From CAVQHY01 sp963712465 (lineage in GTDB: Bacteria; Actinomycetota; Thermoleophilia; Gaiellales; Gaiellaceae), in NCBI GenBank assembly GCA_963712465.1, contig CAVQHY010000006.1:186001-250000 (forward strand): a stretch of DNA of 64,000 nt, read 5' to 3'. The notes beneath the pieces were generated by a model. That model was not told where the DNA came from. It saw nothing but the letters and a program-made list of their open reading frames with translations, and did not search any database. This document shows positions 7,912 through 16,502 of this stretch, in pieces (the first letter of the stretch is position 1; each line of letters starts with the position of its first letter). The position numbers and the translations under genes are program-made.

Positions 7912-8838
7912 GTGAAGTCCGTCCTGATCGTCAACCCGCACGCTTCGCGCGTGACGCCGGAGGTCGTCGCGGCCGTCGAGAGCGCCGTCGCCCATGCGGG
8001 CGAGCTCGAGACCCGGCTCACCGACGAGGCGGGGCACGCGATCGAGCTGGTCGAGGAGGTGAGCGGTGCGTGCGACCGGATCTACGTCCTCTCCGGCGAC
8101 GGCGGCTACAACGAGGCGGTCAACGGGCTGAGCCTGGACGTGGACGTGCAGATGGCCTTTCTCCCGGGTGGCGGGACGAGCGTGCTCCCGCGGGCGCTCG
8201 GGCTTTCCCGTGACCCCGTCGAGGCTGCACGCGCGCTCGCCGCGTCGGCGAGGACGCGCCGGATCTCGCTCGGCCGGGTGCATTTCGAAGGTTCGCCCGG
8301 CGGCCGGCGCTTCACGTTCTCGGCCGGGCTCGGGATCGATGCGGAGCTCGTGCGCGCGGTTGACGCGATTGGACGTGAGCCGGACGGACGCCGGCCGGGA
8401 GACCTTGCTTTCGTGCGCGAGCTCGGCCGCGTGGTCGGCAGACACCGCGGGCGCTTCGAGCCGGTCCTCACCGTCGAGGGAATGGGCCGGGCGGCCGCGG
8501 CGCTCGTCGCCAACTGCGACCCGTACTCGTACGTGGGACGCCTGCCGATCCGGATCGCTCCCGAGGCGTGCTTCGAGCTCGGCCTGGATCTGATCGCGCC
8601 CGTGCACATCGGCCCCGCCCGCCTGCCCGTGCTCGCCTGGTGGGTGCTGGCCCGGCCCGGCCAGTCCCGCTCGGGAGACGTGCTCTACGTTCACGACGCC
8701 GACGAGATCGCGATCAGCTGCGACCGGCCCATGGCGCTCCAGGTCGACGGCGAGGACCTCGGGGACGTCACCGCCGTGTCGTTCGAGTCCGAGCGCGGCG
8801 CACTCGAGGTCGTCGTCGCGGACACCGGCGCGGTCTAG
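7912..8838 (+). CDS. Diacylglycerol/lipid kinase-like protein (DAGK catalytic fold)
   Basis: 308 residues from GTG 7912. VLIVNPHAS at the N-terminus and SGDGGYNEAVNG (about 62-73, equivalent to GDGTxNEV of DAGK/YegS enzymes) followed by LPGGGTSVLPRALGL (nucleotide loop) define the fold. The C-terminal beta-rich part ends with QVDGEDLG, a conserved DAGK feature. It probably phosphorylates a lipid such as diacylglycerol or a sphingoid- or undecaprenol-type substrate at the membrane; the sequence does not say which. The first GDG-loop residues differ slightly from the canonical form, so activity is likely but unproven. The stop codon is part of the next promoter. Confidence 0.85.
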   Translation: MKSVLIVNPHASRVTPEVVAAVESAVAHAGELETRLTDEAGHAIELVEEVSGACDRIYVLSGDGGYNEAVNGLSLDVDVQMAFLPGGGTSVLPRALGLSRDPVEAARALAASARTRRISLGRVHFEGSPGGRRFTFSAGLGIDAELVRAVDAIGREPDGRRPGDLAFVRELGRVVGRHRGRFEPVLTVEGMGRAAAALVANCDPYSYVGRLPIRIAPEACFELGLDLIAPVHIGPARLPVLAWWVLARPGQSRSGDVLYVHDADEIAISCDRPMALQVDGEDLGDVTAVSFESERGALEVVVADTGAV

Positions 8839-8841
8839 ACT
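8836..8841 (+). promoter_or_regulatory. -10 element TAGACT that contains the upstream stop codon
   Basis: The TAG stop of the lipid kinase gene is the first half of TAGACT, which lies 6 bases before GTG 8848. Confidence 0.55.
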
Positions 8842-8847
8842 GACCAG

Positions 8848-9246
8848 GTGAACGGGATCCTCGACTGGTATCTGCTCGGGCTGGTTCTCGGTCTGGGCAT
8901 CGCCGCCGGCATCGCGCTCGTCGGCGCCCAGCTCTTCCGCGGCTCGGGACGCGTGTTCTGGGGCGCGCTGGGGCTCGGGTGCATCGCGGCAGGCGTCGTG
9001 ATCGCGATGCTCGCGGTCGCGTGGTGGGTGATCGTCGCCGCGGTCGCGGCGGCGCTGATCGGCTGGCTTGCGTATCGGCGACTCTCCGCCGAGGCCGTTC
9101 CCGCCGCCGAGCTCGGCGCGCTCGCGGTCGCGGCGATCCCGGTTGCCGGCTACGTCCTGGTCGTCCTCTCGCCGCTGCTCGGCCAGCGCCTCGGTCGTCG
9201 CGCAGACTCTCGTCACGCCGGCTTGCGCATCCTCGCCAAGGACTGA
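8848..9246 (+). CDS. Hypothetical membrane protein, 132 residues
   Basis: Four predicted hydrophobic segments (about residues 6-27, 34-45/48-70 and 88-110) rich in Gly, Ala and Val, with a basic C-terminal tail (GQRLGRRADSRH). No recognised domain. GTG 8848 is supported by TAGACT six bases upstream. The stop is only four bases before the next start, so it is probably co-transcribed with the downstream phosphodiesterase gene. Confidence 0.6.
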   Translation: MNGILDWYLLGLVLGLGIAAGIALVGAQLFRGSGRVFWGALGLGCIAAGVVIAMLAVAWWVIVAAVAAALIGWLAYRRLSAEAVPAAELGALAVAAIPVAGYVLVVLSPLLGQRLGRRADSRHAGLRILAKD

Positions 9247-9252
9247 TCCTCC

Positions 9253-10680
9253 GTGAAGAAGGTCGTGCTCGCCGTGATCGACGGTCTCGCCCCTTCGGCG
9301 CTCGAGCGTGCGCTCGGCGAGGGCCGTCTGCCTGCCCTGTCCTTTCTGCTCGACAACGGGGAGTACGCACGGGGGGTGACGACGTTCCCGTCCGTCACGC
9401 CCGTCTGCCTGACCACGATCGCCACCGGCGCCCACCCGGACGTCCACGGCGTGCCGCACCTGGTCTGGTATCACCGCGGCGAGCGGCGACTCGTCGAGTA
9501 CGGATCGTCGTTTGCGGCCGTACGCGCCGCCGGAGCACGCCGCTCGCTGCGCGATGCGGTCGTCGAGATGGCGCACGAGCACGTGAGCCCCGACGCGACC
9601 ACCGTCTTCGAGGCAGTCGAGGACGCCGGCCTCACCGCGGGCGCGATCAATTTCACCTCGTACCGGGGCCGGACGAAGCACGAGATCCGGCTCCCGGGCC
9701 CCGCCCGCCGGAACCGCTGGTACGAGGCGGTCTACGGGCCCCGGCGATTCTTCTTCTTCAACCTCTACGAATCCGACGACACGGGCGCCGGGCTCGCCGT
9801 TCGCTCGCGAACCGCGGGCTCCGTCGACGCCTACGCGGCCTCCGTCGGGCGCTGGCTCGTGACGCGGGACGGCTTCGACTTCCTCGTGTACTACCTTCCC
9901 GACTTTGACTACGCGGCGCACGCGTTCGGACCGGATGCGGCGGGAGCGGCGCTCGAGCGCGCCGACGGCCACATCGCCGACCTTGCACAGGCGGCCGGGG
10001 GGTTCGACGCCTTTCTCGAGCGCTACGCGATCGTCGTCTGCGCCGACCACGCCCAGACCCGTGTCGAGCATGAGGCCGTCCTGCAGGAGCCCTACGCCGA
10101 TCTCCGTCTCTTCGGCGGCCGCAAGCGGGACGACCCGACGGCGTGCGATGCTGTCGTGGCCGCGTCGAACCGGGCCGGGATGGTGTACCGGCTCCCGGCG
10201 AGCCGACTCGACGACCGGGCCCTCGCCGAGCGCCTCGACGAGGTTCCCTGGGCCGACGTCGTGCTCTTCCGAGAGGACGGCTGGGCGATCGCCCGCCGCG
10301 AGGGCGAGGAGCTCCGCTTCGCCGTCGACGACGGCGGCTGGCGCCTGGACGGCGATCCGGATCTCCTGGACGCCGGGCGCTATCCGAACGGTCTCGAGCG
10401 CGCGTGGTGCGCGCTGGCCTGCCCGAACGCCGGCGAGGTGATCGTCTCTCCGGCAGAGGCGTACGAGTTCCGCGATCTCGGCGGCCGCAGCCATCTCGGC
10501 GGCGGCAGCCATGGCTCCCTGCTCGCCGGCGACTCGGTAGTGCCGATGATCACGGCCGGGTTCGACTCCTCCCCGCTCCCGACCGAGCCGCAGACGACCG
10601 ACCTCGCGCCGCTCGTCCTCGCGCATCTCGGAGTCGAGGAGCCGGCGACGATGCGGCGACCTGCCGCGGCCGGTGCCTGA
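9253..10680 (+). CDS. Alkaline phosphatase-superfamily phosphodiesterase/nucleotide pyrophosphatase-like enzyme
   Basis: 475 residues. The metal site can be traced: Asp 10 in VVLAVIDGL, a Thr nucleophile in TFPSVTPVCLTT (about T49), DFDYAAHAFGPD in the middle and VVCADHAQ further on. HPDVHGV after the nucleophile loop is typical of NPP/phosphodiesterase members. It likely hydrolyses a phosphodiester or phosphonate bond using two metal ions. No signal peptide is visible, so it may act in the cytoplasm, unlike most NPP enzymes. The frame overlaps the next gene (pcm) by eight bases. Confidence 0.82.
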   Translation: MKKVVLAVIDGLAPSALERALGEGRLPALSFLLDNGEYARGVTTFPSVTPVCLTTIATGAHPDVHGVPHLVWYHRGERRLVEYGSSFAAVRAAGARRSLRDAVVEMAHEHVSPDATTVFEAVEDAGLTAGAINFTSYRGRTKHEIRLPGPARRNRWYEAVYGPRRFFFFNLYESDDTGAGLAVRSRTAGSVDAYAASVGRWLVTRDGFDFLVYYLPDFDYAAHAFGPDAAGAALERADGHIADLAQAAGGFDAFLERYAIVVCADHAQTRVEHEAVLQEPYADLRLFGGRKRDDPTACDAVVAASNRAGMVYRLPASRLDDRALAERLDEVPWADVVLFREDGWAIARREGEELRFAVDDGGWRLDGDPDLLDAGRYPNGLERAWCALACPNAGEVIVSPAEAYEFRDLGGRSHLGGGSHGSLLAGDSVVPMITAGFDSSPLPTEPQTTDLAPLVLAHLGVEEPATMRRPAAAGA

Positions 10681-11323
10681 CCCTGCCGAGCTCCGCCGCC
10701 GCATGGTCGAGGAGCAGCTCCGCGGCCGTGATGTCAGCGACGAGCGGGTGCTCGAGGCGATGGGCCGCGTGCCGCGTGAGCTGTTCGTCCCGAGCGGCGC
10801 GCGCGCGCTCGCGTACGCCGACCAGCCGCTCGACATCGGTTACGGCCAGACCATCTCTCAGCCGGCAATGGTCGCGTTGATCTGCCAGGCGGCCGCCGTG
10901 GGTCCGGGAAGCACCGTGCTCGACGTCGGCACCGGTTCCGGCTACCAGGCGGCGGTCCTCGCCGAGCTCGGCGCCACCGTCCATTCGATCGAGCGCATCG
11001 AGGGGCTGGCCGCGACCGCGCGGGCCAACCTCGCGGCCGCCGGCTACGAAAGCGTCGCGGTGCACGTCGGCGACGGGTCGCTCGGGCTGCCCGAAGCCGC
11101 GCCGTACGATGCGATCGTGGTGGCTGCTGCCGCGCCGCGACCCCCGGCCGCTCTCTACGAGCAGCTCGCGCCCGGAGGACGCCTCGTCGTGCCCGTCGGC
11201 GGCGTCTCCGGGCAGCGGCTCGAGATCGTGGTGAGAAGCCCCGAAGGCCCCGCTGTCCTCCGGTCGGTGCCGTGCCGGTTCGTGCCTCTGGTCGGAACGG
11301 AGGGGTTCCCGAGTCCGCGGTAG
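10673..11323 (+). CDS. pcm: Protein-L-isoaspartate O-methyltransferase
   Basis: 216 residues, the usual length. Class I SAM-dependent methyltransferase with the family's N-terminal pattern (MVEEQLRGRDVSDERVLEAMGRVPRE), GYGQTISQPAMVA (substrate and SAM loop, about 57-67) and motif I LDVGTGSGYQAAVLAELG (about 83-100). It methylates isoaspartyl residues so that damaged proteins can be repaired. GTG 10673 overlaps the previous gene, indicating coupling. Confidence 0.93.
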   Translation: MPDPAELRRRMVEEQLRGRDVSDERVLEAMGRVPRELFVPSGARALAYADQPLDIGYGQTISQPAMVALICQAAAVGPGSTVLDVGTGSGYQAAVLAELGATVHSIERIEGLAATARANLAAAGYESVAVHVGDGSLGLPEAAPYDAIVVAAAAPRPPAALYEQLAPGGRLVVPVGGVSGQRLEIVVRSPEGPAVLRSVPCRFVPLVGTEGFPSPR

Positions 11324-11333
11324 GCGCAGTGTC

Positions 11334-11339
11334 TAACCT
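11334..11339 (+). promoter_or_regulatory. -10 element TAACCT, leaderless type
   Basis: TAACCT with seven bases to GTG 11347. It favours this start over GTG 11329, which lies upstream of the hexamer. Confidence 0.4.
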
Positions 11340-11346
11340 TCAGCGG

Positions 11347-11796
11347 GTGGCCGAGCCCGAGCTGACCTCCCCACTGCCCGGTGGGCTGAGCGCGCGGGCC
11401 CTCGTTGCGCTTCGCCGCCGTGGCAACTGGCTCCAGCTCGCGAAGTTCTGCCTGGTCGGAGCTTCGGGATACGTCGTCAACCTCGCCGTCTACGCCGCGC
11501 TCGTCCACTGGGCCGGGCTGCATTACATCCCGGCAGCGATCCTGTCCTTCCTCGTCGCCGTCACCAACAACTACACGTGGAACCGGGTCTGGACGTTTCG
11601 CCGCCAGCGCGGACACGTCGCTTACCAGGGGCTTCGCTTCCTCGTCGTCTCGTCGCTTGCGCTCGCGGCCAACCTCGTCTTCCTCTGGGGGCTGGTCGCG
11701 CTCGGCCTGGGCGAGGTTCCTGCTCAGGCGATCGCGATCGTGCTCGTGACGCCCCTCAACTTCGTCGGCAACAAGCTCTGGAGCTTTCGACGCTGA
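11347..11796 (+). CDS. GtrA-family membrane protein
   Basis: 149 residues with four membrane helices. The GtrA signature is clear: FCLVGASGYVVNLAVY in helix 1, the loop FLVAVTNNYTWNRVWTF after helix 2 and TPLNFVGNKLWSFRR at the end. The family is thought to move or flip lipid-linked sugars (bactoprenol-glucose in the named case) and often sits beside glycosyltransferases. Here two GT87-like membrane proteins follow, which agrees with a role in envelope polysaccharide. The stop TGA overlaps the candidate CTG start of the next gene. Confidence 0.88.
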   Translation: MAEPELTSPLPGGLSARALVALRRRGNWLQLAKFCLVGASGYVVNLAVYAALVHWAGLHYIPAAILSFLVAVTNNYTWNRVWTFRRQRGHVAYQGLRFLVVSSLALAANLVFLWGLVALGLGEVPAQAIAIVLVTPLNFVGNKLWSFRR

Positions 11797-13580
11797 CGAG
11801 GCGAGCGCGGCTGCTCTTGGCGGGAGCAGTTGCCGCGCTGGTGGTTGCCACCAGTGGGGCTTCCGCCGCGGTGACCGCGCCGACCTACGACTCGAAGGGG
11901 AACCTCGTCGACACGCCGTTCGTGCCGCCCGAGCCGGCTCCCGACCTGCTCGAGCAGCAGGCGATCGGCGCCGCGCTCGCGTTTCCGAAGATCGCGGACT
12001 GGGTTGCCCGCTACGAGGGTGAGAGGCTGACGAAGGACGCGACGTTCGATGCGAAGACCGACCGCTGGACGGTCAAGGTCTGGGTTCCCGGTGAGGCGGG
12101 GCAGATCGTGCTCGCCCGTGTGGAGGACGACACGAGGCAGGTGACCGAGGCGTGGACGGGGCCCCAGGTCGCGTGGACGATGGCGCGCGGCCTCAAGGGC
12201 TCGTTCGGCAAGAAGATCAATGACTCCGCGATCTGGTTCGGGCTCCTCGCCGTGTTCCTCGTCGGGCTCGTCGACTGGCGGCGGCCCACCTCGCTGAGAA
12301 ACCTCGACCTGCTCGTTCTCGCCTCGTTCACCGCGTCGTGGTGGTTCTTCAACGAGGGAGAGATCTTTACCTCGGTGCCGCTGGCGTATCCGCCTCTTCT
12401 CTACCTGCTGGCGCGAACGGCCTGGATCGGATGGCGTGGTCGCGGCACTCGCTCGCGCACGGTCTGGCCGGTGTGGGTCCTGCTCGCGGCGACGGTGTTT
12501 CTCGCCGGGTTCAAGATCGGGCTCAACGTCCGTGCCTCGAACGTCATCGACGTCGGCTATGCCAGCGTCGTCGGCGCGCAGCGGCTCGTGTCGCAGGGCG
12601 AGATCCCCTACGGCCACATGCCGACCGATGACGGCGACGAGTGCGGTCGGGCGAACGCCGACGGCTACGTGCGAGACCGGGTGCAGACGAACGGACGGTG
12701 CGAGACGGCGATCGAGCGCGGCGACGTCTACGGCCCGGTCACCTACCTCGCTTACGTCCCCGGGTATCTCGCGTTCGGCTGGTCCGGTCGCTGGGACGAC
12801 CTTCCCGCCGCCCACATGACGTCGATCGCCTTCGACCTCGTTGCCCTCGTCGGCATGGGTCTTGTCGGACTTCGGTTCGGCGGCGCTCGCCTCGGCGCGA
12901 CGCTCGCCTTCGCGTGGGCGGCCTACCCGTTCACGCAGTTCGTGTCGAGCTCGAACTCGAACGACGCGATCATGCCGGCCCTGCTCGTGTGGGGCTTCTG
13001 GCTCCTGACCTCTCCGCCTGCCCGCGGGCTGTTGCTCGGGCTGGCAGCCTTCGCGAAGTTCGCGGCCTTCCTGCTCGTGCCCCTCTGGGCCTCGTACCCG
13101 ACCGGCCTCCGCCGGCAACGTGGGACACCGGGATTTCTCCTCGGACTGCTGGGCGCCGTAGTTCTCTCGTTGTGGATCGTGTTTCTCGAGCCGAGCCCAC
13201 TCGACGGCGCACGGGCCTTCTGGGACCGAACCTTCGGCTACCAGCTCTCGCGGCCGTCTCCCTTCTCACTCTGGGACTGGGGGCAGTACCGCTACGTGGA
13301 TCTCTCCTGGCTCCAGACGGCGCTGAAGATCCTGCTGCTGGTCGGGGCGGTCGCCGTCGGCTTCCTGCCGCGCGTGAAGACTCCGCTGCAGGTCGCCGCT
13401 CTCTCGGCCGCGCTGCTGCTCGGCTTCGAGGTCGTGCTCACCCATTGGTTCTACCTCTACATCCCGTGGTTCTTCCCCTTCGTCGCGTTCGCAGTGCTGC
13501 TGCCGGCCGCGGCGCGGCGCCCGCCCGTGGAGGCGACGACACCTGAGCACCCGGTCCGAGAGCTGGTCACGGCCCGTTGA
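11793..13580 (+). CDS. Membrane glycosyltransferase-like protein (GT87/DUF2029-like) with N-terminal soluble domain
   Basis: About 595 residues. A signal-type segment (TRRARLLLAGAVAALVVATSGASA) leads into a ~100-residue soluble domain with no known motif (PKIADWVARYEGERLTKD onward). Ten or more membrane helices follow, with DVYGPVTYLAYVPGYLAFGW and FAWAAYPFTQFVSSSNSNDA loops like those of polyprenol-phosphate-mannose-dependent GT-C transferases. The sugar and acceptor are unknown. The start is a problem: the frame has no ATG or GTG near the signal peptide. CTG 11793 overlaps the gtrA stop (CTGA) and gives an ideal basic n-region; TTG 11817 would remove it. I use CTG with low certainty. Confidence 0.75.
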   Translation: MTRRARLLLAGAVAALVVATSGASAAVTAPTYDSKGNLVDTPFVPPEPAPDLLEQQAIGAALAFPKIADWVARYEGERLTKDATFDAKTDRWTVKVWVPGEAGQIVLARVEDDTRQVTEAWTGPQVAWTMARGLKGSFGKKINDSAIWFGLLAVFLVGLVDWRRPTSLRNLDLLVLASFTASWWFFNEGEIFTSVPLAYPPLLYLLARTAWIGWRGRGTRSRTVWPVWVLLAATVFLAGFKIGLNVRASNVIDVGYASVVGAQRLVSQGEIPYGHMPTDDGDECGRANADGYVRDRVQTNGRCETAIERGDVYGPVTYLAYVPGYLAFGWSGRWDDLPAAHMTSIAFDLVALVGMGLVGLRFGGARLGATLAFAWAAYPFTQFVSSSNSNDAIMPALLVWGFWLLTSPPARGLLLGLAAFAKFAAFLLVPLWASYPTGLRRQRGTPGFLLGLLGAVVLSLWIVFLEPSPLDGARAFWDRTFGYQLSRPSPFSLWDWGQYRYVDLSWLQTALKILLLVGAVAVGFLPRVKTPLQVAALSAALLLGFEVVLTHWFYLYIPWFFPFVAFAVLLPAAARRPPVEATTPEHPVRELVTAR

Positions 13581-13590
13581 CGCGAGGGTC

Positions 13591-14784
13591 GTGCTCGCCG
13601 CGGCGGCGGCGGGCGTCGCCCTCTTCCTCGTCTCCTGGGGCGTGCTCCACACCGCCAGGTTCCACGCTCGCCAGATCGTCGACACGCCCACGTACCAGCG
13701 CTACGGCGACGCCGTCGTCGACCGGGGGGCGGTTCCCTACCGGGACTTCTCGCTCGAGTATCCGCCGGGTGCGCTGCCAACCTTCGTGATTCCGTCCCTC
13801 GTGGGCGGCGGGGAGCACTACCGGCGAGCGTTCGAGTGGCTCATGCTCGCCTGCGGCCTCGCCGCGGTCGTCGCCGTCGCCGTCGCTCTCGGCGCCGTCG
13901 GAGCCGACCCGCTGCGGATTCTCGGCGCATGTTTGTTCGCCGGGGTCGCGCCGCTGCTTCTGGGGCCCGTGATCCTGACACGATTCGATCTCTGGCCCGC
14001 GGCGCTGACCGCATGGGCGCTGGCCGCGGTGGTCGCCGGAAGACCGTGGCTCGGGCTCGGGCTCCTCGCCGCCGCTGCGAGCGCGAAGGTCTACCCGCTC
14101 GTCCTGGTACCGCTGCTGATCATCCATGTCAGCCGGCGGCGGGGTGGGCGCGAAGCGGCGCTGGGGCTGCTCGTATTCATCGCCGTCGCGGCGGCGATTC
14201 TGATTCCGTTCGCGCTCCTCTCCGCCGACGGGCTCTGGCACTCGATCGAGCGCCAGACGGATCGTCCGCTCCAGATCGAGACGCTCGGAGGGTCGATCCT
14301 GCTCGTGCTGCACCAGCTCGATCTCTACTCGGCGAGGCTCGTCTCGAGCTCGGGCTCGCAGAACCTCTCCGGGTCACTGCCGGACGCGCTGGCGGTCGTC
14401 CAGACGGCGCTTCAGATCGCGGTCGTCATCGGGATCTGGGCGCTCTTCGCGGCGGGTCGCGCCTCACGCGAGGCGCTCCTCGCCGGTTCGGCCGCGGCGG
14501 TAGCCGCGTTCATCGCGTTCGGCAAGGTGCTCTCGCCGCAGTTTCTGATCTGGCTGATACCGCTCGTGCCGATGGTGGTTGGTCGCTGGGGGGTCGCAGC
14601 GATAGCGACCCTCGGCGCCGCGCTCGTCCTGACCCAGTCGTGGTTCCCGACCCGGTACTGGAAGGTCGTCCACCTCGGTCCGGAGGCATGGCTCGTGCTG
14701 GCGCGCAACCTCGTCCTCTGCGCTCTCGTGGCGATCCTCGTCGTCGCTATGCGACGGGCACGCGAACCGCGTCGCAGCGCGTAG
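13591..14784 (+). CDS. GT87-like polyprenol-phosphate mannosyltransferase family membrane protein
   Basis: 397 residues with about ten membrane helices. The loop DTPTYQRYGDAVVDRGAVPYRDF..EYPPGALP near the N-terminus is the GT87 hallmark, the acidic and YPPG residues lying at the external active site. ASAKVYPLVLVPLL later is also typical. It probably transfers mannose or another sugar from a polyprenyl-phosphate donor outside the membrane. It starts ten bases after the preceding GT87-like gene, so the two are likely an operon with GtrA. Its 3' end overlaps the convergent phosphoesterase gene by 38 bases. GTG 13591 is the most likely start. Confidence 0.82.
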   Translation: MLAAAAAGVALFLVSWGVLHTARFHARQIVDTPTYQRYGDAVVDRGAVPYRDFSLEYPPGALPTFVIPSLVGGGEHYRRAFEWLMLACGLAAVVAVAVALGAVGADPLRILGACLFAGVAPLLLGPVILTRFDLWPAALTAWALAAVVAGRPWLGLGLLAAAASAKVYPLVLVPLLIIHVSRRRGGREAALGLLVFIAVAAAILIPFALLSADGLWHSIERQTDRPLQIETLGGSILLVLHQLDLYSARLVSSSGSQNLSGSLPDALAVVQTALQIAVVIGIWALFAAGRASREALLAGSAAAVAAFIAFGKVLSPQFLIWLIPLVPMVVGRWGVAAIATLGAALVLTQSWFPTRYWKVVHLGPEAWLVLARNLVLCALVAILVVAMRRAREPRRSA

Positions 14785-15529
14785 CACGGCCGTCGTCGCC
14801 GCACTCGACGACCACGCCCTCGATGCGGACGTCCCCGTCGGCGGGGTGGAAGCGCACCGGCATTCCCGTCCGCATGCGCTGGATCGCGAGGTCGGCGCGC
14901 ACGCCGATCACGGAATCGTGCGGGCCGGTCATGCCCGCATCCGTGATCGCGGCCGTGCCGCCAGGCTGAACTCGGGCGTCATTCGTCTGCACGTGCGTGT
15001 GCGTCCCGATCACCGCCGTGACGCGGCCGTCGAGCATCCGCGCGAGCGCGATCTTCTCGCTCGTCGCCTCGGCGTGGAAGTCGACGACCACGATCGGAGT
15101 CGAACGGCGGGCCTCCTCGACGAGCTCGTCGACTACCTGGAACGGATGAACGGCGACCGAGAGAAACAGCGCCCCCTGGAGGTTGACGACCGCGACGGAT
15201 CGGCCGCCGCCGTCGGCCACCACCGTGAGGCCACGCCCGGGGATGTCCTTACCGCCGAGGTTCGCCGGCCGGATCACGCGATCGCTCGAGGTCAGGACGT
15301 CGACGATGTCACGGTGGCGCCAGGTGTGGTTGCCGAGCGTCACCACGTCGGCTCCTGATGAGAGGAGCTTCCCGGCGAGCTTGGCGGTCAGCCCCATGCC
15401 GTCGGCGGCGTTCTCCCCGTTGACGACGCAGAAATCGATCCCGAGCTCGTCGCGCAAACCGGGGAGCCGTGTCTCGATCGCCCGGCGGCCGGGCGGCCCG
15501 AAGACGTCACCGACGAAGAGGATCCTCAT
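14747..15529 (-). CDS. YmdB-type calcineurin-like metallophosphoesterase (TIGR00282 family)
   Basis: 260 residues, the normal size. MRILFVGDVFGPPGRRA at the N-terminus (Asp 8 metal ligand), VVNGENAADGMGL, TLGNHTW (metal His), VVVDFHAEATSEK and GTHTHVQTND match YmdB across their length. Characterised relatives hydrolyse 2',3'-cyclic nucleotides and influence biofilm and motility decisions in Bacillus. No ribonuclease Y gene, its usual neighbour, is in this window. ATG 15529 is set by the family N-terminus. Confidence 0.92.
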   Translation of the reverse strand: MRILFVGDVFGPPGRRAIETRLPGLRDELGIDFCVVNGENAADGMGLTAKLAGKLLSSGADVVTLGNHTWRHRDIVDVLTSSDRVIRPANLGGKDIPGRGLTVVADGGGRSVAVVNLQGALFLSVAVHPFQVVDELVEEARRSTPIVVVDFHAEATSEKIALARMLDGRVTAVIGTHTHVQTNDARVQPGGTAAITDAGMTGPHDSVIGVRADLAIQRMRTGMPVRFHPADGDVRIEGVVVECGDDGRATRCDAVRVPVA

Positions 15530-15555
15530 GGGCCTGGGCGAGCCGCGCGCGCCTG

Positions 15556-16350
15556 CTAGGGCGTCGCGAGCGAGGCGGCGGGGCGCACGCTCATGCTCAC
15601 GTGCTGTCCGCGGTCCTGGGTGAACTCGGCGAGTCCCGCCTCCTCGACCGCCGACAGGTCGATAACCCGCCCGATCTTGGTGCGAGCGGCCGAGACGGAC
15701 GAGCCCACGGTGAGGGCCGGATCCGGCGTGATGTTGGCGACGCTCACGACGACGTCGGGGCTTCCCGACGGCTGCAGATCGATCGTGACGCCGTGGCGCT
15801 CGCCGTCGATGATGCGGTCGTTGAGCGCGATCACCGTTCCGTCGACGGGCGCGTAGACGTCCGTGTCGACCGGAGCGCCGACGTCCAGCCCGCCGGTGCT
15901 CGGCCCGACGCCGCCGGCGATCACGTAGTACGGGCGCACGGATCCGCTCGTGCCGAACAGCTTCCGGGCGAGCCGGCCGAAGACGCCTGCGTTCGCCTGC
16001 GTTCCAACCGGGTCGAGCGCCAGCGCGCGCGAGCCGACGCCGTGGTAGCCGATCGCCGTGACGCGGGTCTGGTTGACGGGAAGCAGCAGATGGAGGGAGC
16101 CGCGGGTAGCGATCGCCTCGGGCTGCGGCGGCCCGGCGGGCAGAAGCCGATTTGCCGGCGCCGGCCCACCCAGCCCGACCGCTGTCGCCTCGTCGCGCGC
16201 AGCGAACGCGATCAGGCCGACGACGACGACGAGAACGGCCGCGAACACGCCGAGCACGGCGAGCCTCCGCTCGCGCTGTGCCTTCACTCGAAGCTCCGCC
16301 CGTCGGTTCTCGCGCGCGGTGAACCGGCTGGTGGCCTGGGGCCAAGCCAT
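15556..16350 (-). CDS. Membrane-anchored protein with a degenerate M23 (LytM-like) domain
   Basis: 264 residues from ATG 16350. A basic N-terminus and one membrane helix (about 30-52) anchor an extracytoplasmic domain. The region near residues 155-190 (LDVGAPVDTDVYAPVDGTVIAL) has the beta-roll pattern of M23 peptidases, but the zinc-binding HxxxD is absent and the terminal HxH appears as QHVSMSV. It is therefore probably not a working peptidase and may bind or activate another cell-wall enzyme, as EnvC/NlpD-type proteins do. A TACCGT element 7 bases upstream supports this ATG over one 36 bases earlier. Confidence 0.7.
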   Translation of the reverse strand: MAWPQATSRFTARENRRAELRVKAQRERRLAVLGVFAAVLVVVVGLIAFAARDEATAVGLGGPAPANRLLPAGPPQPEAIATRGSLHLLLPVNQTRVTAIGYHGVGSRALALDPVGTQANAGVFGRLARKLFGTSGSVRPYYVIAGGVGPSTGGLDVGAPVDTDVYAPVDGTVIALNDRIIDGERHGVTIDLQPSGSPDVVVSVANITPDPALTVGSSVSAARTKIGRVIDLSAVEEAGLAEFTQDRGQHVSMSVRPAASLATP

Positions 16351-16357
16351 TCGCGCC

Positions 16358-16363
16358 ACGGTA
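16358..16363 (-). promoter_or_regulatory. -10 element TACCGT, leaderless type
   Basis: Minus-strand TACCGT, seven bases before ATG 16350. Confidence 0.4.
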
Positions 16364-16487
16364 GCTGAGCCGTTTCGGCGTTTCAACAGGGGTACCGCGC
16401 CGTCGGGTGCTCGCCGCGAGTCGTTCCGACCCTACTCGCTGGGTCTGACGGCCACCGGATCGGAGTCCCTGGCCGGCGACGGTGGAA

Positions 16488-16493
16488 TACGCT
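16488..16493 (+). promoter_or_regulatory. -10 element TACGCT upstream of hemB
   Basis: TACGCT with nine bases to ATG 16503, consistent with a leaderless or nearly leaderless hemB transcript. Confidence 0.45.
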
Positions 16494-16502
16494 GACACCG
16501 GC

